A stretch of 64,000 nucleotides of DNA, from positions 2,272,501-2,336,500 of the forward strand of contig CATNEN010000039.1 in assembly GCA_950097015.1 (NCBI GenBank), in the 5' to 3' direction. A program made the position numbers and the translations under genes. Positions 1-11,541 of the stretch are shown here, piece after piece. The notes beneath the pieces were generated by a model. It made no database searches. It was not told where the DNA came from and saw only the letters and a list, made by a program, of their open reading frames with translations. Each line of letters begins with the position of its first letter. Position 1 is the stretch's first letter. This DNA is from Macrostomum hystrix (Eukaryota; Platyhelminthes; Macrostomidae).

Positions 1-540
1 TGGAGTGAAAAGGGGAGAGGTGGAGTGAAAGGGGAGAGGTGGAGTGAAAGGGGGGAGAGGTGGAGTGAAAAGGGGAGAGGTGGAGTGAAAGGGGGAGAGG
101 TGGAGGGAAATGGGAGAGGTGAAGAGAGAAGGAAGGTGAGTTTCAACTGTCGAAACTGTCGAAACAGAGGTAGAGTGAAAGGAGGAGAGGTAGAGTGAAA
201 GGAGGAGAGGTAGAGTGAAAGGGGGAGAGGTGGAGTGAAAAGGGGAGAGGTGGAGTGAAAAGGGGAGAGGTGGAGTGAAAGGGGAGAGGTGGAGTGAAAG
301 GGGGGAGAGGTGGAGTGAAAAGGGGAGAGGTGGAGTGAAAGGGGGAGAGGTGGAGGGAAAAGGGGAGAGGTGGAGTGAAAGGGGGAGAGGTGGAGGGAAA
401 TGGGAGAGGTGAAGAGAGAAGGAAGGTGAGTTGCAACTGTCGAAACAGTCAAAACTGTCGAAACTGTCGAAACAGAGGTAGAGTGAAAGGAGGAGAGGTG
501 GAGTGAAGGAAGAAGAGAGAAGGAAGGTGAGTTACAACTG
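1..540. repeat. Minisatellite, 19-20 bp unit, with higher-order copies
   Basis: Tandem units of the form GTGGAGTGAAAGGGGAGAG with 1-2 base length variation. A longer motif (GAAGAGAGAAGGAAGGTGAG followed by CAACTGTCGAAAC) recurs near 120, 410 and 510, so blocks of roughly 290 bp have themselves been duplicated. The array lies in the intron upstream of the first coronin exon seen here. Any ORF across it is an artefact of repetition. Confidence 0.93.
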
Positions 541-699
541 TCGAAGCAAAGGCAAATTAAGATAATTGGTGCTTAAATATTAAGAAATTGGTGGGGCCAT
601 AAATAGGAGAAGTGATACATAAGGTTAGCGTCTGTAAAGATTCAAATTTCGCAATATTCATTTTCCGGATTTTCAAACTTTGCAACGAAATTTGCTCAG

Positions 700-3600
700 G
701 GTGACGAGTCGCTGACCTACGCGGAGCTGGAGGGTCCCGACAACAAGCTGGGCTTCGCCATTCGTGAGTTTCGCTTGGACGTCTAAAAGTAGACAATGAG
801 AAGGGAAGTTTGCTAATTCTAATAAGTTTATCGATTGCCAGGCGATCGCTTTCTGTTGCCGGCGGACGAGCAGTTGAACGATCTGGCTCTGGTGGACAAG
901 TTTAGCCTTGACGTTGGCGCCTGCGAGGTTAACCGCGTTGCCATAGTAACTAGCAAGTCTGTGCGCCTTGTCAGCTATCGAGTGCCGAGAAAGGTGCGAA
1001 TGCCTTCCATTGTGATCCCACATGTCGATTGTGATCCCACATGTCCATTGTGATCCCAAATGTCCATTGTGATCCCAAATGTCCATTGTGATCCCACATG
1101 TCCATTGTGATCCCACATGTCCGTTGTGATCCCACATGCCCATTGTGATCCCACAGACGGTGTCCAGCTTCCACGCGGATCTTTTCCCCGACTGTCCGGG
1201 TCGCCAGCCGGCCATGTCGCCCGCTGATTGGCTGGCCGGTCGAGTCGCCCAGGCGCCGCTGGAGTCGCTGGACCCGACGGCAAGAGCGCGAGTTGCCGCC
1301 TGCCCGGCTGTGAAGTCTGACGCAGCCGCAATGGATCAGCCGGCCAGTGACGCAGCGATGACTGCGGCATCTACGACCGCGTCAACGGCCACGACTGCAA
1401 CTTTGCCATTGCCATCGCCGCACGTCGGCGATCTGAATGGACTAGAGCGGGCCACCAAGCTGCGCAACGTGGCCACGGCGATTGGCCAGCGCGGCACCTG
1501 GCTGACAGAGCTGCGGCCGCTGTTGAAGCTCGACCTGCCGCCGGAGGCGGAGCCCCTGGCTGCCACGGATCGCTGGCTGGCGCTGCCCGTTGCCGGGCCG
1601 GGCGGGCGGGTCTTGGCTCTGCCCGCCCGTCTGGCGGCCACCACCGGCGGTCGCGTCGACTCGCTGCCCGGCCGTCGGCTACTCCGGCACGAAGGCGCCG
1701 GTGTCAATGCGCTCGCTTTTGAACCGTTCGACAGCCAGCAGAAGCAGCAGCGGCTGGCCGTGGCGCTGGACACCGGCGCTGTTGTTGTTTGGCGACTCCC
1801 CGATCCAGACGAGCAGCAGGACCAGGGCGAGACCGATTGGAATGCGGGCAGCGACGCAGGAGACGACGTCGGTGAGTTCTGTGAGACGGGCAGTGGGGTG
1901 TAGCGCTGCATTGCATTGAACGAGGACTCATTTTTTATGGCTTTGTTCCTCAGTCAACGCAGACTCCGAGCCTCGTTACCGACGCCTTCGCGGCCATCTG
2001 GTCCGGGCCCTCCTCCTAGCCTGGCATCCGCGGGCCTCCGACATCCTGGCCAGCGTGGCCGCGGATGGCGAGGTCCGCATTTGGAACCTCGGCGACGTCG
2101 GAGCCAATGCTGTCCTGGCTTCAACGGCGCCTTCGCCCGCTGTTGCCGCCTGTTGGAGCCAGTGCGGCCGCCGGCTGCTGTTGCTCGGCCGGGACGGTCG
2201 GCTTCACGCGCTGTCCTTCACCAATGGCGAAGGCTTCTGGAGTTCGAGTCCCGGTTCGGTGGCCGGACTGAAGCAGCCGCTGCGGGCGGGTCGCCTGGCT
2301 TCCGTGCTGCGCTCTGGGGCGGCTCTGGTGAGCGGATTCGCTGCGAACAATGCCTCTGCTAGGCGATTGGCTCTGGTTCGGCTGAGCGATGCCGACTGCG
2401 ACGTCGATGCTGAAGCCAAGGGTGACGTCTGGGCGCAGGTATGGCTGAGATTTTCTAACATTCTTAAGTCATCGATTATGTCATGTTATTCACTACGTTA
2501 CGTCATCGACTGTCTTAGATAGTGCCGTCACCTTTTCGTGACGTAATCCACGTGTGATGGCTAGCACTTCTGTTTTTATTAGTTTACTATATCCTTAGCT
2601 CCTCTCGCAATTATGTAGATGTATTTCGACTCTCCTAATGTCAACAGGTTGGCGAGTGCGTCGACTTCACCGACGGTGGGACGGCGCCCCTCAGCCTGGC
2701 CGCAGATACCGATCTGCTCCTGGTCACGTGCTGGTCGCGCGGAGATCGAACCCTGGCTCACCTGACCGTCGGCTGGGACTGCGGCGTGGCGCCCCTACTC
2801 GGCTCCGACTATCGCGACTCGCGCGCCCTGGTTGGCGCCGCCTGGCTAACGAAGCGCGCCTGCGACGTCGCCCGCATTGAGGTGGCGCGCGGCTTCCGGC
2901 TGACAGCAGAAGGCACTCTGGAGACAGTCGGGGTCACCGTCCCGCGAGTCTGCGACCAGCTGTTCCAGGTGGGCTTATCCCGCTTTGCTATTCAATGCCC
3001 CACATTCCCCTTCTTGGATTCAAAATCCCACATTCCCCTTCTTGGATTCAAGATGCCACATTCTCCTTCTTAGATTCAAGATCCCACATTCTCCTTCTTG
3101 GATTCAAGATCCCACATTCCCCTTCTTGGATTCAAAATCCCACATTCCCCTTCTTGGATTCAAGATCCCACATTCCCCTTCTTAAATTCAAGATCCCACA
3201 TTCCCCTTCTTGGATTCAAGATCCCACATTCCCCTTCTTGGATTCAAGATCCCACATTCTCCTTCTTGGATTCAAGATCCCACATTCCCCTTCTTGAATT
3301 CAAAATCCCACATTCCCCTTCTTGGATTCAAGATCCCACATTCTCCTTGGATTCAAGATCCCACATTCCCCTTCTTGGATTCAAGATCCCACATTCTCCT
3401 TCTTGGATTCAAGATCCCACATTCCCCTTCTTGGATTCAAAATCCCACATTCCCCTTATTGGATTCAAAATCCCGCATTCCCCTTCTTGGATTCAAAATC
3501 CCACATTCTCCTTGGATTCAAGATCCCACATTCCCCTTCTTGGATTCAAGATCCCACATTCTCCTTCTTGGATTCAAGATCCCACATTCCCCTTCTTGGA

Positions 3601-4649
3601 TTCAAAATCCCACATTCTCCTTCTTGGATTCAAGATCCCACATTCCCCTTCTTGGATTCAAAATCCCACATTCCCCTTCTTGGATTCAAAATCCCGCATT
3701 CCCCTTCTTGGATTCAAAATCCCACATTCTCCTTGGATTCAAGATCCCACATTCCCCTTCTTGGATTCAAGATCCCACATTCCCCTTCTTGGATTCAAAA
3801 TCCCACATTCCCCTTCTTGGATTAAAGATCCCACATTCTCCTTGGATTCAAGATCCCACATTCCCCTTCTTGGATTCAAGATCCCACATTCCCATTCTTT
3901 TTCTTAAGATCCCACATTCAAGATCCCACATTCAAGATCCCACATTCAAGATCCCACATTCCCCTTCTTGGATTCAAGATCCCACATTCCCATTCTTTTT
4001 CTTAAGATCCCACATTCAAGATCCCACATTCCCCTTCTTGGATTCAAGATCCCACATTCCCCTTCTTGGATTCAAGATCCCACATTCCCCTTCTTGGATT
4101 CAAGATCCCACATTCCCATTCTTTTTCTTAAGATCCCACATTCAAGATCCCACATTCAAGATCCCACATTCAAGATCCCACATTCCACATTTTCCTTAAA
4201 AAATCTCAAATCCCACTTTGATTCGAGTTATGTGACAAAGATCGAGATAACTTATTTAATCCCACTTTTCTGGTCGATTCCAGGACGACCTCCTGAGCCG
4301 CTGCTCCGTCACTTGGCAGCCGAGCTGCTCGGCCGCTGATTGGCTTACAGATCCGACCGCCGGTGGGCCGCTAAATTGGCCCGTCGTCTCCCTACAGCCT
4401 GGGGGCATGCAGAGCGTCAGCCAGGCGGCCGCCGACCCCCGGCTTCGGCAGCAGCAGCAGCAGCAGCAGCAAAAGTCGTCGGCTCCAGTTCGCAAATTCG
4501 AGGCCCTTCAGCTGGACCTGGAGCAGCAGCAGCAGCAGAAGGAGGCTGAGCTGGTTTCCGCCATGCTGGCCAACGTGCAGGCGGACACCGGCCCGCTGCC
4601 CCAGGACCTGATGGAGGGCGCGGATTCAGACGAGTGGAGCGACGACTAG
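700..4649 (+). CDS. CORO7: Coronin-7-like tandem coronin (POD-1 type), 3' part
   Basis: Six exons with matching phases: 700-763, 842-993, 1157-1871, 1954-2438, 2648-2968, 4284-4649 (700 codons plus TAG). The 5' half lies left of the window. The first two exons and the start of the third encode the end of coronin unit 1: GDESLTYAEL, then ACEVNRVAIV, VSYRVPRK and FHADLFPDC. A linker and a second seven-blade beta-propeller follow (for example HPRASDILASVAADGEVRIW). Unit 2 ends with CDVARIEVARGFRL and TVPRVCDQLFQDDL. The C-terminus has polyQ tracts and the acidic tail GPLPQDLMEGADSDEW, which closely resembles the coronin-7 tail and sets it apart from single-unit coronins with a coiled coil. Known members act at the trans-Golgi and in actin/microtubule organisation. 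The long introns hold minisatellites. Identification by family recall is strong; the gene is incomplete only because of the window edge. Confidence 0.92.
1009..1156. repeat. Short 19-bp tandem array filling a coronin intron
   Basis: About seven copies of CCATTGTGATCCCACATGT occupy nearly all of the 163-bp intron 994-1156. The last copy is cut at CCACAG, which is the 3' splice site of the next exon, so the acceptor is part of the repeat. Confidence 0.9.
2993..4195. repeat. 28-bp minisatellite in coronin intron
   Basis: The unit is 28 bp with core CCTTCTTGGATTCAAGATCC followed by CACATT. Shorter units lacking CTTCTT are interspersed. Towards the right the array contains 14-bp half units (ATTCAAGATCCCAC) in runs near 3905-3960 and 4135-4185, plus a variant with CCCATTCTTTTTCTTA. 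It starts about 25 bp after the donor of exon 2648-2968 and stops about 90 bp before the acceptor at 4283. Confidence 0.95.
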
Positions 4650-4734
4650 GGCGAGGAACTGGGGCGCTTGGAGATTGGACTAAACTAACTTTATGTGCTT
4701 GACTTACGGGTAGATATTTTTATACGGACAGACT

Positions 4735-5035
4735 TGATTGTCCATGAAGTGCTTAGATTGTCCATAGACAGACATGACTGTCCATAGAATGACTAAATTG
4801 TCCATGGAGTGCTAAGATTGTCCATGGACAGACTTGACTGTCCATATAATGGCTAAATTGTCCGTGGAGTACTTTAATTGTCCATGGACAGACTTGACTG
4901 TCCATATAATGGCTAAAGTGTCCGTGGAGTACTTTAATTGTCCATGGACTGACTGACTGTCCATAGAATGACTAAATTGTCCATGGAGTGCTTGCATAAT
5001 CGATGAAGTGTCCATAGATTGTCCACAGACAGAAT
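4735..5035. repeat. Degenerate ~57-bp repeat in coronin 3'UTR
   Basis: Imperfect repeats built from GATTGTCCATGGACAGACTT and GACTGTCCATAGAATGACTA sit between the stop codon and the poly(A) signal, so they would be part of the mature mRNA. Confidence 0.85.
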
Positions 5036-5151
5036 AACTTTGATGCCGCAGAGTTTTTTGGCAGATTTATTCCACCTAGGCAGACAGACAGGCAGCATGT
5101 TCAAGTCCAGTGTTCGCCTAATGACGGTGCTCGATTTTGTCTATTTCTAGC

Positions 5152-5157
5152 AATAAA
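5152..5157 (+). terminator. Polyadenylation signal AATAAA (coronin-7-like gene)
   Basis: Canonical AATAAA about 500 bp after the stop codon, the first one downstream of 4649, in a context that turns AT-rich immediately after. Confidence 0.6.
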
Positions 5158-5159
5158 TC

Positions 5160-6100
5160 AATCTTGGTATTATTCTTGAGCCAAATTAGCAAGTTTAATA
5201 GGTAAAAATGCATTACGAATTCCTTGTTAATCAATATCCTGCTTAATTCTGCCACCGTTCAACTCATTCAATGCTTGCCCGCGCCACTAGCCGAGTTATG
5301 AAACTCTCTCTTGCACTTTAATGTTTTTTCAATACTTATCCTTTTATTGATTTTGAGTACATTTGCTTAGCCGTTTAGTTAACCAAGGACTCCTAAATGC
5401 TAGCGGCTGAAGGTCTGTTCGCCATAGCTTCTCGGATAGACCTTATAGTTGTTTGTTGAATCGCATTATAAATATGTACTTTTAACAAATATATATCCGC
5501 TATGCTGGACTATATAATTATATTTTATCATTAAGTATAGGAGCGAGGCTATTCGGCATTGTCTTTACTTGAATTTTTTTTCTAGTTCTGCATTGTAAGG
5601 GTTTTGTACAGAAAACAGTGTACAGTGCTGTACAGTGGAGTGGAGGGAGATAGCTGCAATTCTGAATTCTAATCCGCATCCAGCGATGAGGCCCATTGCG
5701 CTAACTCCTGAGCGCACACGCACTCAGATACTGAACGCAGGCTCTCACACATGTGTGTACAATCTTCCGTCTGCGTTCAGTCTTAATTTTCAGACCCAAG
5801 AACATCAGACGTACAAACATGTACATGCGCTGCATTTTGGATCCTAAAACTAGGTACTAGATCAGTGTGCATAAATAATTAATACGAGCAAGCTTACTGC
5901 CTGCTATCAGACAGCTGCTATTGTTCCATATTGTTCCTTACAAGCTGAAAGTCTCTATAGTCTGATTATACGAGCTATATGCTCTTTTCTAATATCAGAT
6001 TCTGCTTTAAAATAAAATTCACTTGTTAAGCTGTACTGGTCTGTATTGGTAATTCGTCAACTGCTGTGGCAGGTAAGTGTAAGGAGGACCACTGACTGTT
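5160..6100. other. AT-rich spacer with a SINE fragment
   Basis: No gene seen. The stretch around 5675-5770 (CTGAGCGCACACGCACTCAG, then a GTGTGTACA motif) matches the body of the SINE at 61437-61808 in the same orientation and is a short decayed copy. Confidence 0.6.
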
Positions 6101-6102
6101 CA

Positions 6103-6390
6103 CTGTTTACTTGCTGACTGGTGTTTACTTGCTGGCTGTGGTGTTTACCTGCTGACTGTGGTGTTTACCTGCTGACTGTGGTGTTTACCTGCTGACTGTG
6201 GTGTTTACCTGCTGGCTGTGGTGTTTACCTGCTGGCTGTGGTGTTTACCTGCTGACTGTGGTGTTTACCTGCTGACTGGTGTTTACTTGCTGACTGTGGT
6301 GTTTACCTGCTGGCTGTGGTGTTTACCTGCTGGCTGTGGTGTTTACCTGCTGACTGTGGTGTTTACCTGCTGACTGTGGTGTTTACTTTG
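6103..6390. repeat. 20-bp minisatellite
   Basis: About 13-14 copies of GTGTTTACCTGCTGACTGTG with GACTG/GGCTG variation; flanking copies are shortened. Confidence 0.93.
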
Positions 6391-6802
6391 TCCACTTTAA
6401 AGTGTTGCATTTGAAGAACTGAACAATGAACTCAATTATGTGCTCAAATATAAAGATTCAATAAATCTAATTCACGGCTGCCCTCTATTACTTTGCAAAT
6501 GGAGAAGCATAAAAACAACCGCCAACATTGCAAGCCATCCTGTATCTCATTGCTGAGTTTGGATCAGACTGAATCACCTCAAGATCAACTTCATGCCAGC
6601 TGCTTCAGCCAGACGGTTCTGTCATCGCCGCTCGGATCGCTCCAACCTGGCGTTCATATTCTCTGCCGTCAACATGTTTGCCAAGATACATTGTTAAAAT
6701 TGAATTTGTTTTCTGCTTTCATTCCTTCTGCTTTCAATAATTATTGCTCGCATTAGTGCTGATTGTGAAACTTGTTTACTTATTCTCTCAAGCGTTTTTT
6801 CA

Positions 6803-7615
6803 ATGCTTTCGCTGCCTGACAACGCTGTGATAATCGTCGTCAGCGTTATCCGCTACATTTCGCCAACTCTAAACCGACGCCTGAAGCCGCTGATCGAGTC
6901 GCCTTCCACCTGGCTGGATGCCTGCGAGTGCCTCACGGCTTGTCTGGTCCTCCTGTCCTCCGCTGCGAGTCCTTACTTCGCCAGCTTCGAGGCGCGTAAA
7001 TCGTCGTTCCACGGCCACTGGACGCCGTCTGACGCAGACGACCTGGCTGAGAGCGGCTTCTATTGCGCAGACGGCGGTGAAGGCGTCGTGAAGTGCTTCT
7101 ACTGCGGTCTGGAAATCGCGGACTGGAGATCTGCCGGATCCGATGAGTCGGCAGACCAGAAGCACGCCAGGTCGAGTCGTGTGCGCGAAGTGTGCTTCTT
7201 TCTCAAGAGCTCTAGAGGCCTGGACTGGGTGATCAGGCATTCTTGCCAGCCATTGAGGCAGTCTTACCCTGCTGAGTACATCCGCCAGGACCACGGCCAG
7301 CTGCTCGAGAGGCTGTACGAAAGACTGCTGTCTGGCCCTGGGAACATTGTGCGACGATTGGGATTCAGCGACACCAAGGTGCTGCTGTGTATCGCCAGGG
7401 AACGCATTCTCCACGGCAAGGAGCTGACAAAATGGGAGCTGCTGGACCAGATGCAAAGCGAGTGGGGCAGGGAGCTGGCAGGAGGGACACAGAACTTCGT
7501 TGGCTGCTTCGAGCTCGCCGAGGCTGTGAAATCCCTTTTCGATAGCGAGAATGCGACTAGCAATCGTGCAGCCCAGCCGCAGCAAATCTCAGCACTGCTC
7601 GACTGGCATCAGTAG
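6803..7615 (+). CDS. BIR-domain (inhibitor-of-apoptosis-like) protein, no RING
   Basis: Uninterrupted 270-codon ORF. Residues about 66-135 read as one BIR domain: ARKSSFHGHW, then LAESGFYCADGGEGVVKCFY with CxxC (CFYCGLEIADW), a following His and a final Cys (HARSSRVREVC). The spacings CxxC-19-H-9-C are slightly longer than in standard BIRs (about 16 and 6), so zinc binding is likely but not certain. A C-terminal segment (IVRRLGFSDTKVLLCIARER and following) resembles a UBA helix bundle as in cIAP proteins. There is no RING, so it would not be a ubiquitin ligase alone. BIR proteins bind caspases or other partners. The N-terminal 60 residues do not look conserved, so the true start could be spliced; a plausible acceptor occurs at TTCGCCAG near 6982. 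An AATAAA at 7853-7858 could serve as the poly(A) signal. It could also be an intron-less retrocopy. Confidence 0.68.
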   Translation: MLSLPDNAVIIVVSVIRYISPTLNRRLKPLIESPSTWLDACECLTACLVLLSSAASPYFASFEARKSSFHGHWTPSDADDLAESGFYCADGGEGVVKCFYCGLEIADWRSAGSDESADQKHARSSRVREVCFFLKSSRGLDWVIRHSCQPLRQSYPAEYIRQDHGQLLERLYERLLSGPGNIVRRLGFSDTKVLLCIARERILHGKELTKWELLDQMQSEWGRELAGGTQNFVGCFELAEAVKSLFDSENATSNRAAQPQQISALLDWHQ

Positions 7616-7931
7616 GTCCGACAGTGACTATTCCGTTTTTCTTCTTCATGTAAGAGTGTTAATGAAAATCTAAAAATAATTCTCGTTAATCATTTTTTCC
7701 TTTTTGTTCAATTTCTGTTTTTCAATTTATCTATCGCAAGTACGAGCGCTTTTTTAAATCTTGCTAAAAACAAGGACAACTAGAAGAAGAAGGACGGGAC
7801 ACTTCGTTTCTAGGAAAATTTATTAAAGGCAATTTTTTTAGAAATGAACTTAAATAAAATGAAGAACTATTAGTCATTAATGAATCTTCGGTGAAACATG
7901 TTTTGCTACATATATTAAAATAACAGCATTA

Positions 7932-9234
7932 CGAGGGTCACTCAGAAAGTCTTTAGCCTGAGACGAGACGCAGAAGCATGAAATTTGTCTATGGTAAAGA
8001 CCACCTTTTAAAAGTCTTATAGCTAAATTTTCAAACAGAAGCAGTTACTTTTGAGTCCACTGCAGTGAGCCAAAGTCAGTTCACCCCTTGCGCCGTTCAA
8101 TTGCACAATGAAGCTGGAAAATCGTGACTTCAGAGCTATGATGTACTTGCATTTCAAGCAAGGCAAGTCGCCGGCCGATTCATTTCAAACTTTACAATAC
8201 GTTTTCGCTCATCTGTGTCCTTCATACGCTAACCGTCAAAAACTGGTTCGCTGAGTTTCGCCGAGGTCGAGAAAGCCTCGAAGATGAGCATCGATCCGGG
8301 AGACCCTGCGACGCAGTGACCCCAGAAAATATCTGCGCTGTGTCCAGCATGATTGACGCTGACCGGCGAGTGACCTACCAGCAGATCCAGCAGGAGATGT
8401 GCATTGGATCGGGGAGTGTGCACACCATTCTGCACGAACACCTCGGAGTGCGGAAGCTGGCTTCCCGGTGGATCCCCCATCAGCTGTCGGACGTGCAGAG
8501 GGACACCCGGGTGGCTTGGTGCCGATTTATGCTGCAGAAATTCGAATCTGGGACCAGCCGGCGTATCTGGGACATCCTCACGGGAGATAAGACCTGGATT
8601 TATCAATACGACCCCGAAAACAAGCGCCAGTCATCCATGTGGACCTTCAGAGACGAGGACAGCCCAACCAAGTTTCGACGCAACCGGAGTGTCGGCAAGC
8701 AGATGGTGGCCTGCTTCTTCATGCGCACTGGACATGTGGCTTCTGTTTCACTGGAAGATCGCCGAACAGTCACCGCTGACTGGTACACAATGGTTTGCCT
8801 GCCCAAAGTTTTTTCTGCTGTGAGCCAGAGGCGCCCAAGGTGCGGAATGCGTGGGGTGCTTCTGCACCACGACAATGCCAGTGCGCACACGGCAGCTCAA
8901 ACTCTCGGGTTTCTGGCCGACTGTGGTGTCCAGCTGATGACTCACCCTGCGTACAGTCCAGACCTGGCACCGTGCGACTTTTTTTTATTCCCGAAGTGCA
9001 AGGAGATATTAAAGGGCCAGATTTTTTCTTCGCCGGAAGAAGCTGTGAATGAGTTCAAAGACGTCATCGGGGAGCTCCGGGATGAGGATTGGCGGCAGTG
9101 CTTCGACAGCTGGTTCCACAGGATGCAAGCCTGTATCAATGCGGGGGGAGAGTACTTTGAGCAGTTGTAATGGTTTTTTAGTTCATATGTTGCTGTTTTC
9201 TTGTTCAGGCTAAAGACTTTCTGAGTGACCCTCG
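7932..9234 (+). mobile_element. mariner (Tc1/mariner superfamily, DD34D)
   Basis: 1303-bp element with perfect 30-bp terminal inverted repeats at 7932-7961 and 9205-9234 (starting CGAGGGTCACTCAGAAAGTC), flanked on both sides by the TA target duplication typical of the superfamily. It contains one transposase gene in the + direction. The perfect ends suggest fairly recent insertion. Confidence 0.95.
8108..9170 (+). pseudogene. mariner transposase, broken by one frameshift
   Basis: The reading frame starts at ATG 8108 (MKLENRDFRAMMYLHF) and runs through the first helix-turn-helix. It shifts frame near 8231 and would stop at 8252-8254. The remaining frame resumes at once with VKNWFAEFRRGRESLEDE and stays open to TAA 9170. 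The catalytic triad is visible: first Asp in TGDKTWIYQYDP, second in LHHDNASAHTAAQTLGFL, third in YSPDLAPCDFFLFP. There are 34 residues between the last two Asp, which is DD34D. The C-terminal WVPHQL-type motif appears as WIPHQL. Apart from the frameshift the protein looks full length. As read, the copy cannot make an intact enzyme; a sequencing error at this base is the alternative. Confidence 0.9.
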
Positions 9235-9236
9235 TA

Positions 9237-10412
9237 GATCTGCTTACAATAAAAGTTATAAACATTTTAATGTGAAAAAAGTGAAAAAAAAGATCCAGTC
9301 TGCGTGGGCGGCTGACTGCCTGGCTCCATGCTGTATTCGAGTGCAAGAAAAAGCGCATTTTTTCCGGATACAAAATCTGCCTTTCAGAAATTTTCCTAGA
9401 AACGAAGTGTCCCGTCCTTCTTCTTCTAGTGGTTCTTGGCTAAAAATCTCTCGTGATTTGTTTGTAAAAGACATTTCGCTTGCTTCATTAAATCTGCGAG
9501 ATCACATTAAACAAATTTCGAAAGTTCAAAACTAAACAGTCTAGTCTGCATTTATTCTTAAGAAATAGTAAGAAATAAGAAATGCAAGCAACTTTTTCAG
9601 AGTGAATTTAATCATGACCTCTTGTAAGAGTATTTCTGACGGTTGTTTTAGCTGTACTAACGGTAAAAAGAATTAAATTAAACCAGTCGAAGAGACTGAG
9701 ATTTCAGTACCCCGTGAGCCATCGGAAAACGGTTCATTGCATGGACTGAAGTTTCTATAAGCTAAACAGTGCGCAAAAAACATGAGAACAATAACAATTC
9801 ACTATGCGAACTCGCCTGACTCAAATGAATGAGTATTAATAATAGGCCTACCGCAGGTTCCTCTTCCTGGAAACTTCTTGTTCCTTTGACTCGTGCTCTA
9901 TCGACTCACCTCTCTTGGAGTGCTCTTTAATTGAAGAGTCGATGGCTCAAAAAGTCGCTTGTATTTATAGCTTTTCGAGGAAACCACCTATCAAGATCCT
10001 CTTTTTGATGAGTCTGACAGGTGGCTGTCCAGGTTGTCAAGGTTGTCACTTGTACTTAGTGACCCTTTATTTTTTGCATGGAAGCTATAGGTTACTACGT
10101 TTAACATTGATTGATGGATGACATGTCTATAATTGTGTCTCAGGTGTCACTGTCATGTCGGCAGATTCCTTTGATATAATCATAAGATGATTGACAAGCA
10201 GTTAAAACAGGTTTGTAGTTATTATCGGTTGCTTCATACCGTTGTGCGCATGATCATGCACTACATGTTCTCGTACTTGTAGACTACATGGAGTTTTGTT
10301 CTCATTTTACGTTACTTTACACAGTTGCATGCCAACTGCGTCGCTTAGTCGACATATTAGCCGACGACCCCGTTAAGTAAATTAGGGCTTTGTTAATGCG
10401 CAGCAGCAATGG
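9237..10412. other. Spacer; includes 47-nt copy of a coding segment
   Basis: No gene seen. 9298-9346 is the reverse complement of 15297-15345 (start of the large disordered protein) with about one mismatch. The rest, 9540-10412, is unremarkable unique-looking sequence. Confidence 0.6.
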
Positions 10413-10420
10413 CAAAATGC

Positions 10421-11541
10421 CAGTGTTGGGCATCGTTAACTTTTTTTCAACGGATTAAACATCGATCCGTTAAAGTTAAAATTTCAGAAAAAGTTAACGT
10501 TTCAGCGTTAAAAAGCGTTAATTTAAAAGCGTTAAAAATAAAATTAATAAAGGGCACCAGAAACCAACACGGCAACACATGATTTCCAAAGTAGTTTTCA
10601 TGAGACACCATTTTCAAGTGGTGTTTCCAGAGTCAGCTGATGCATTAACAGTGTGACCACTGACCACCGGGAAAAATATCAAAAGTAGCGCAGCAGTGAA
10701 TAAAAAGCACAGACAATGTTCTAATGTTGAATAAAAATGTAAGACTTAGAAATCTGAAGGGAATTTAAGAGTTCGTCAGCAGGAAGCGAAAGCTAAAAAT
10801 AGCATAATAGGCAAAAGCGGCGGAAACTACTAAACCACACCACACTACCAGGCAGTGCAGGCACTTAGCTTGTCACAATCACAACCGCACTACCAGTCTA
10901 CCACTATACTAAGGTATACACTGATAGAACGACTCTAATATTGTAGAGACTTTTAACCAGTCAGCAGATTCATTGGAGAACTCGAAACAAATTCAGAGTA
11001 TATTGCACACCTCATCTATCTCAACTTCTGTAACTTTATTCTTTCCGTAAGAGAAACCAACATCATGCGTAGCAGCGGTTTCTGTTTGAAATTTTGATTA
11101 GCGCAATATGCGTTTAAAATTATTAACAAATAATGCATACTCAGCATTGTTAATCAGTTAATCAATACTAGTCACAGCCAAACTGAAACTGTGCCAAACT
11201 ATTAATCAATAATAATAATAACCAGTGGGCATTGGCACTATCCAACTCAGCGAAACCACGTCACGTGAATTGGTCACTTGGGCCAACTTCGATCTAGACC
11301 GATTCTCTGAAATTTTTGCGAAAAAATTTTGAGTTCAAGTCTTTTCATTTGACGCGAATTTTGTGCAAAATTCGTAATTAACGGAAGTTAACTGCCGTTA
11401 AATCGTCAAAAAAGTAACGGAAAATCATGAATCCGTTAAGAGAAAAAAAATTAACTGAGATCCGTTAAAGTTAAAAAACGTTAGCAGACTTTAACGGACT
11501 TTAACGGTTAACGGACATTAACGGACTTGTGCCCAACACTG
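10421..11541. mobile_element. Non-autonomous hAT-like element
   Basis: 1121-bp element bounded by 12-bp terminal inverted repeats (CAGTGTTGGGCA at the left, its complement at the right) and flanked by an exact 8-bp duplication, CAAAATGC, at 10413-10420 and 11542-11549. The 8-bp duplication and CAGTG ends are typical of hAT. The subterminal regions carry many copies of TTAACGG/CCGTTAA in both orientations, probably transposase-binding repeats. No significant ORF inside, so it depends on a transposase elsewhere. Confidence 0.88.

Larger units (their letters stand above)
7771..9440. mobile_element. Older inverted-repeat element interrupted by a mariner
   Basis: Two arms of roughly 60 bp are inverted copies: 7779-7820 and 9389-9430 match almost perfectly (CTAGAAGAAGAAGGACGGGA... 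on the left, complement on the right), with weaker similarity extending on both sides. Removing the mariner at 7932-9234 leaves a foldback of about 370 bp. The mariner therefore probably jumped into an existing MITE-like element. Confidence 0.6.

Noticed and set aside
3098-4339. ORFs over the 28-bp array in the coronin intron
   Set aside because: The flanking exons join in phase across this stretch, and the tandem structure explains the open frames.
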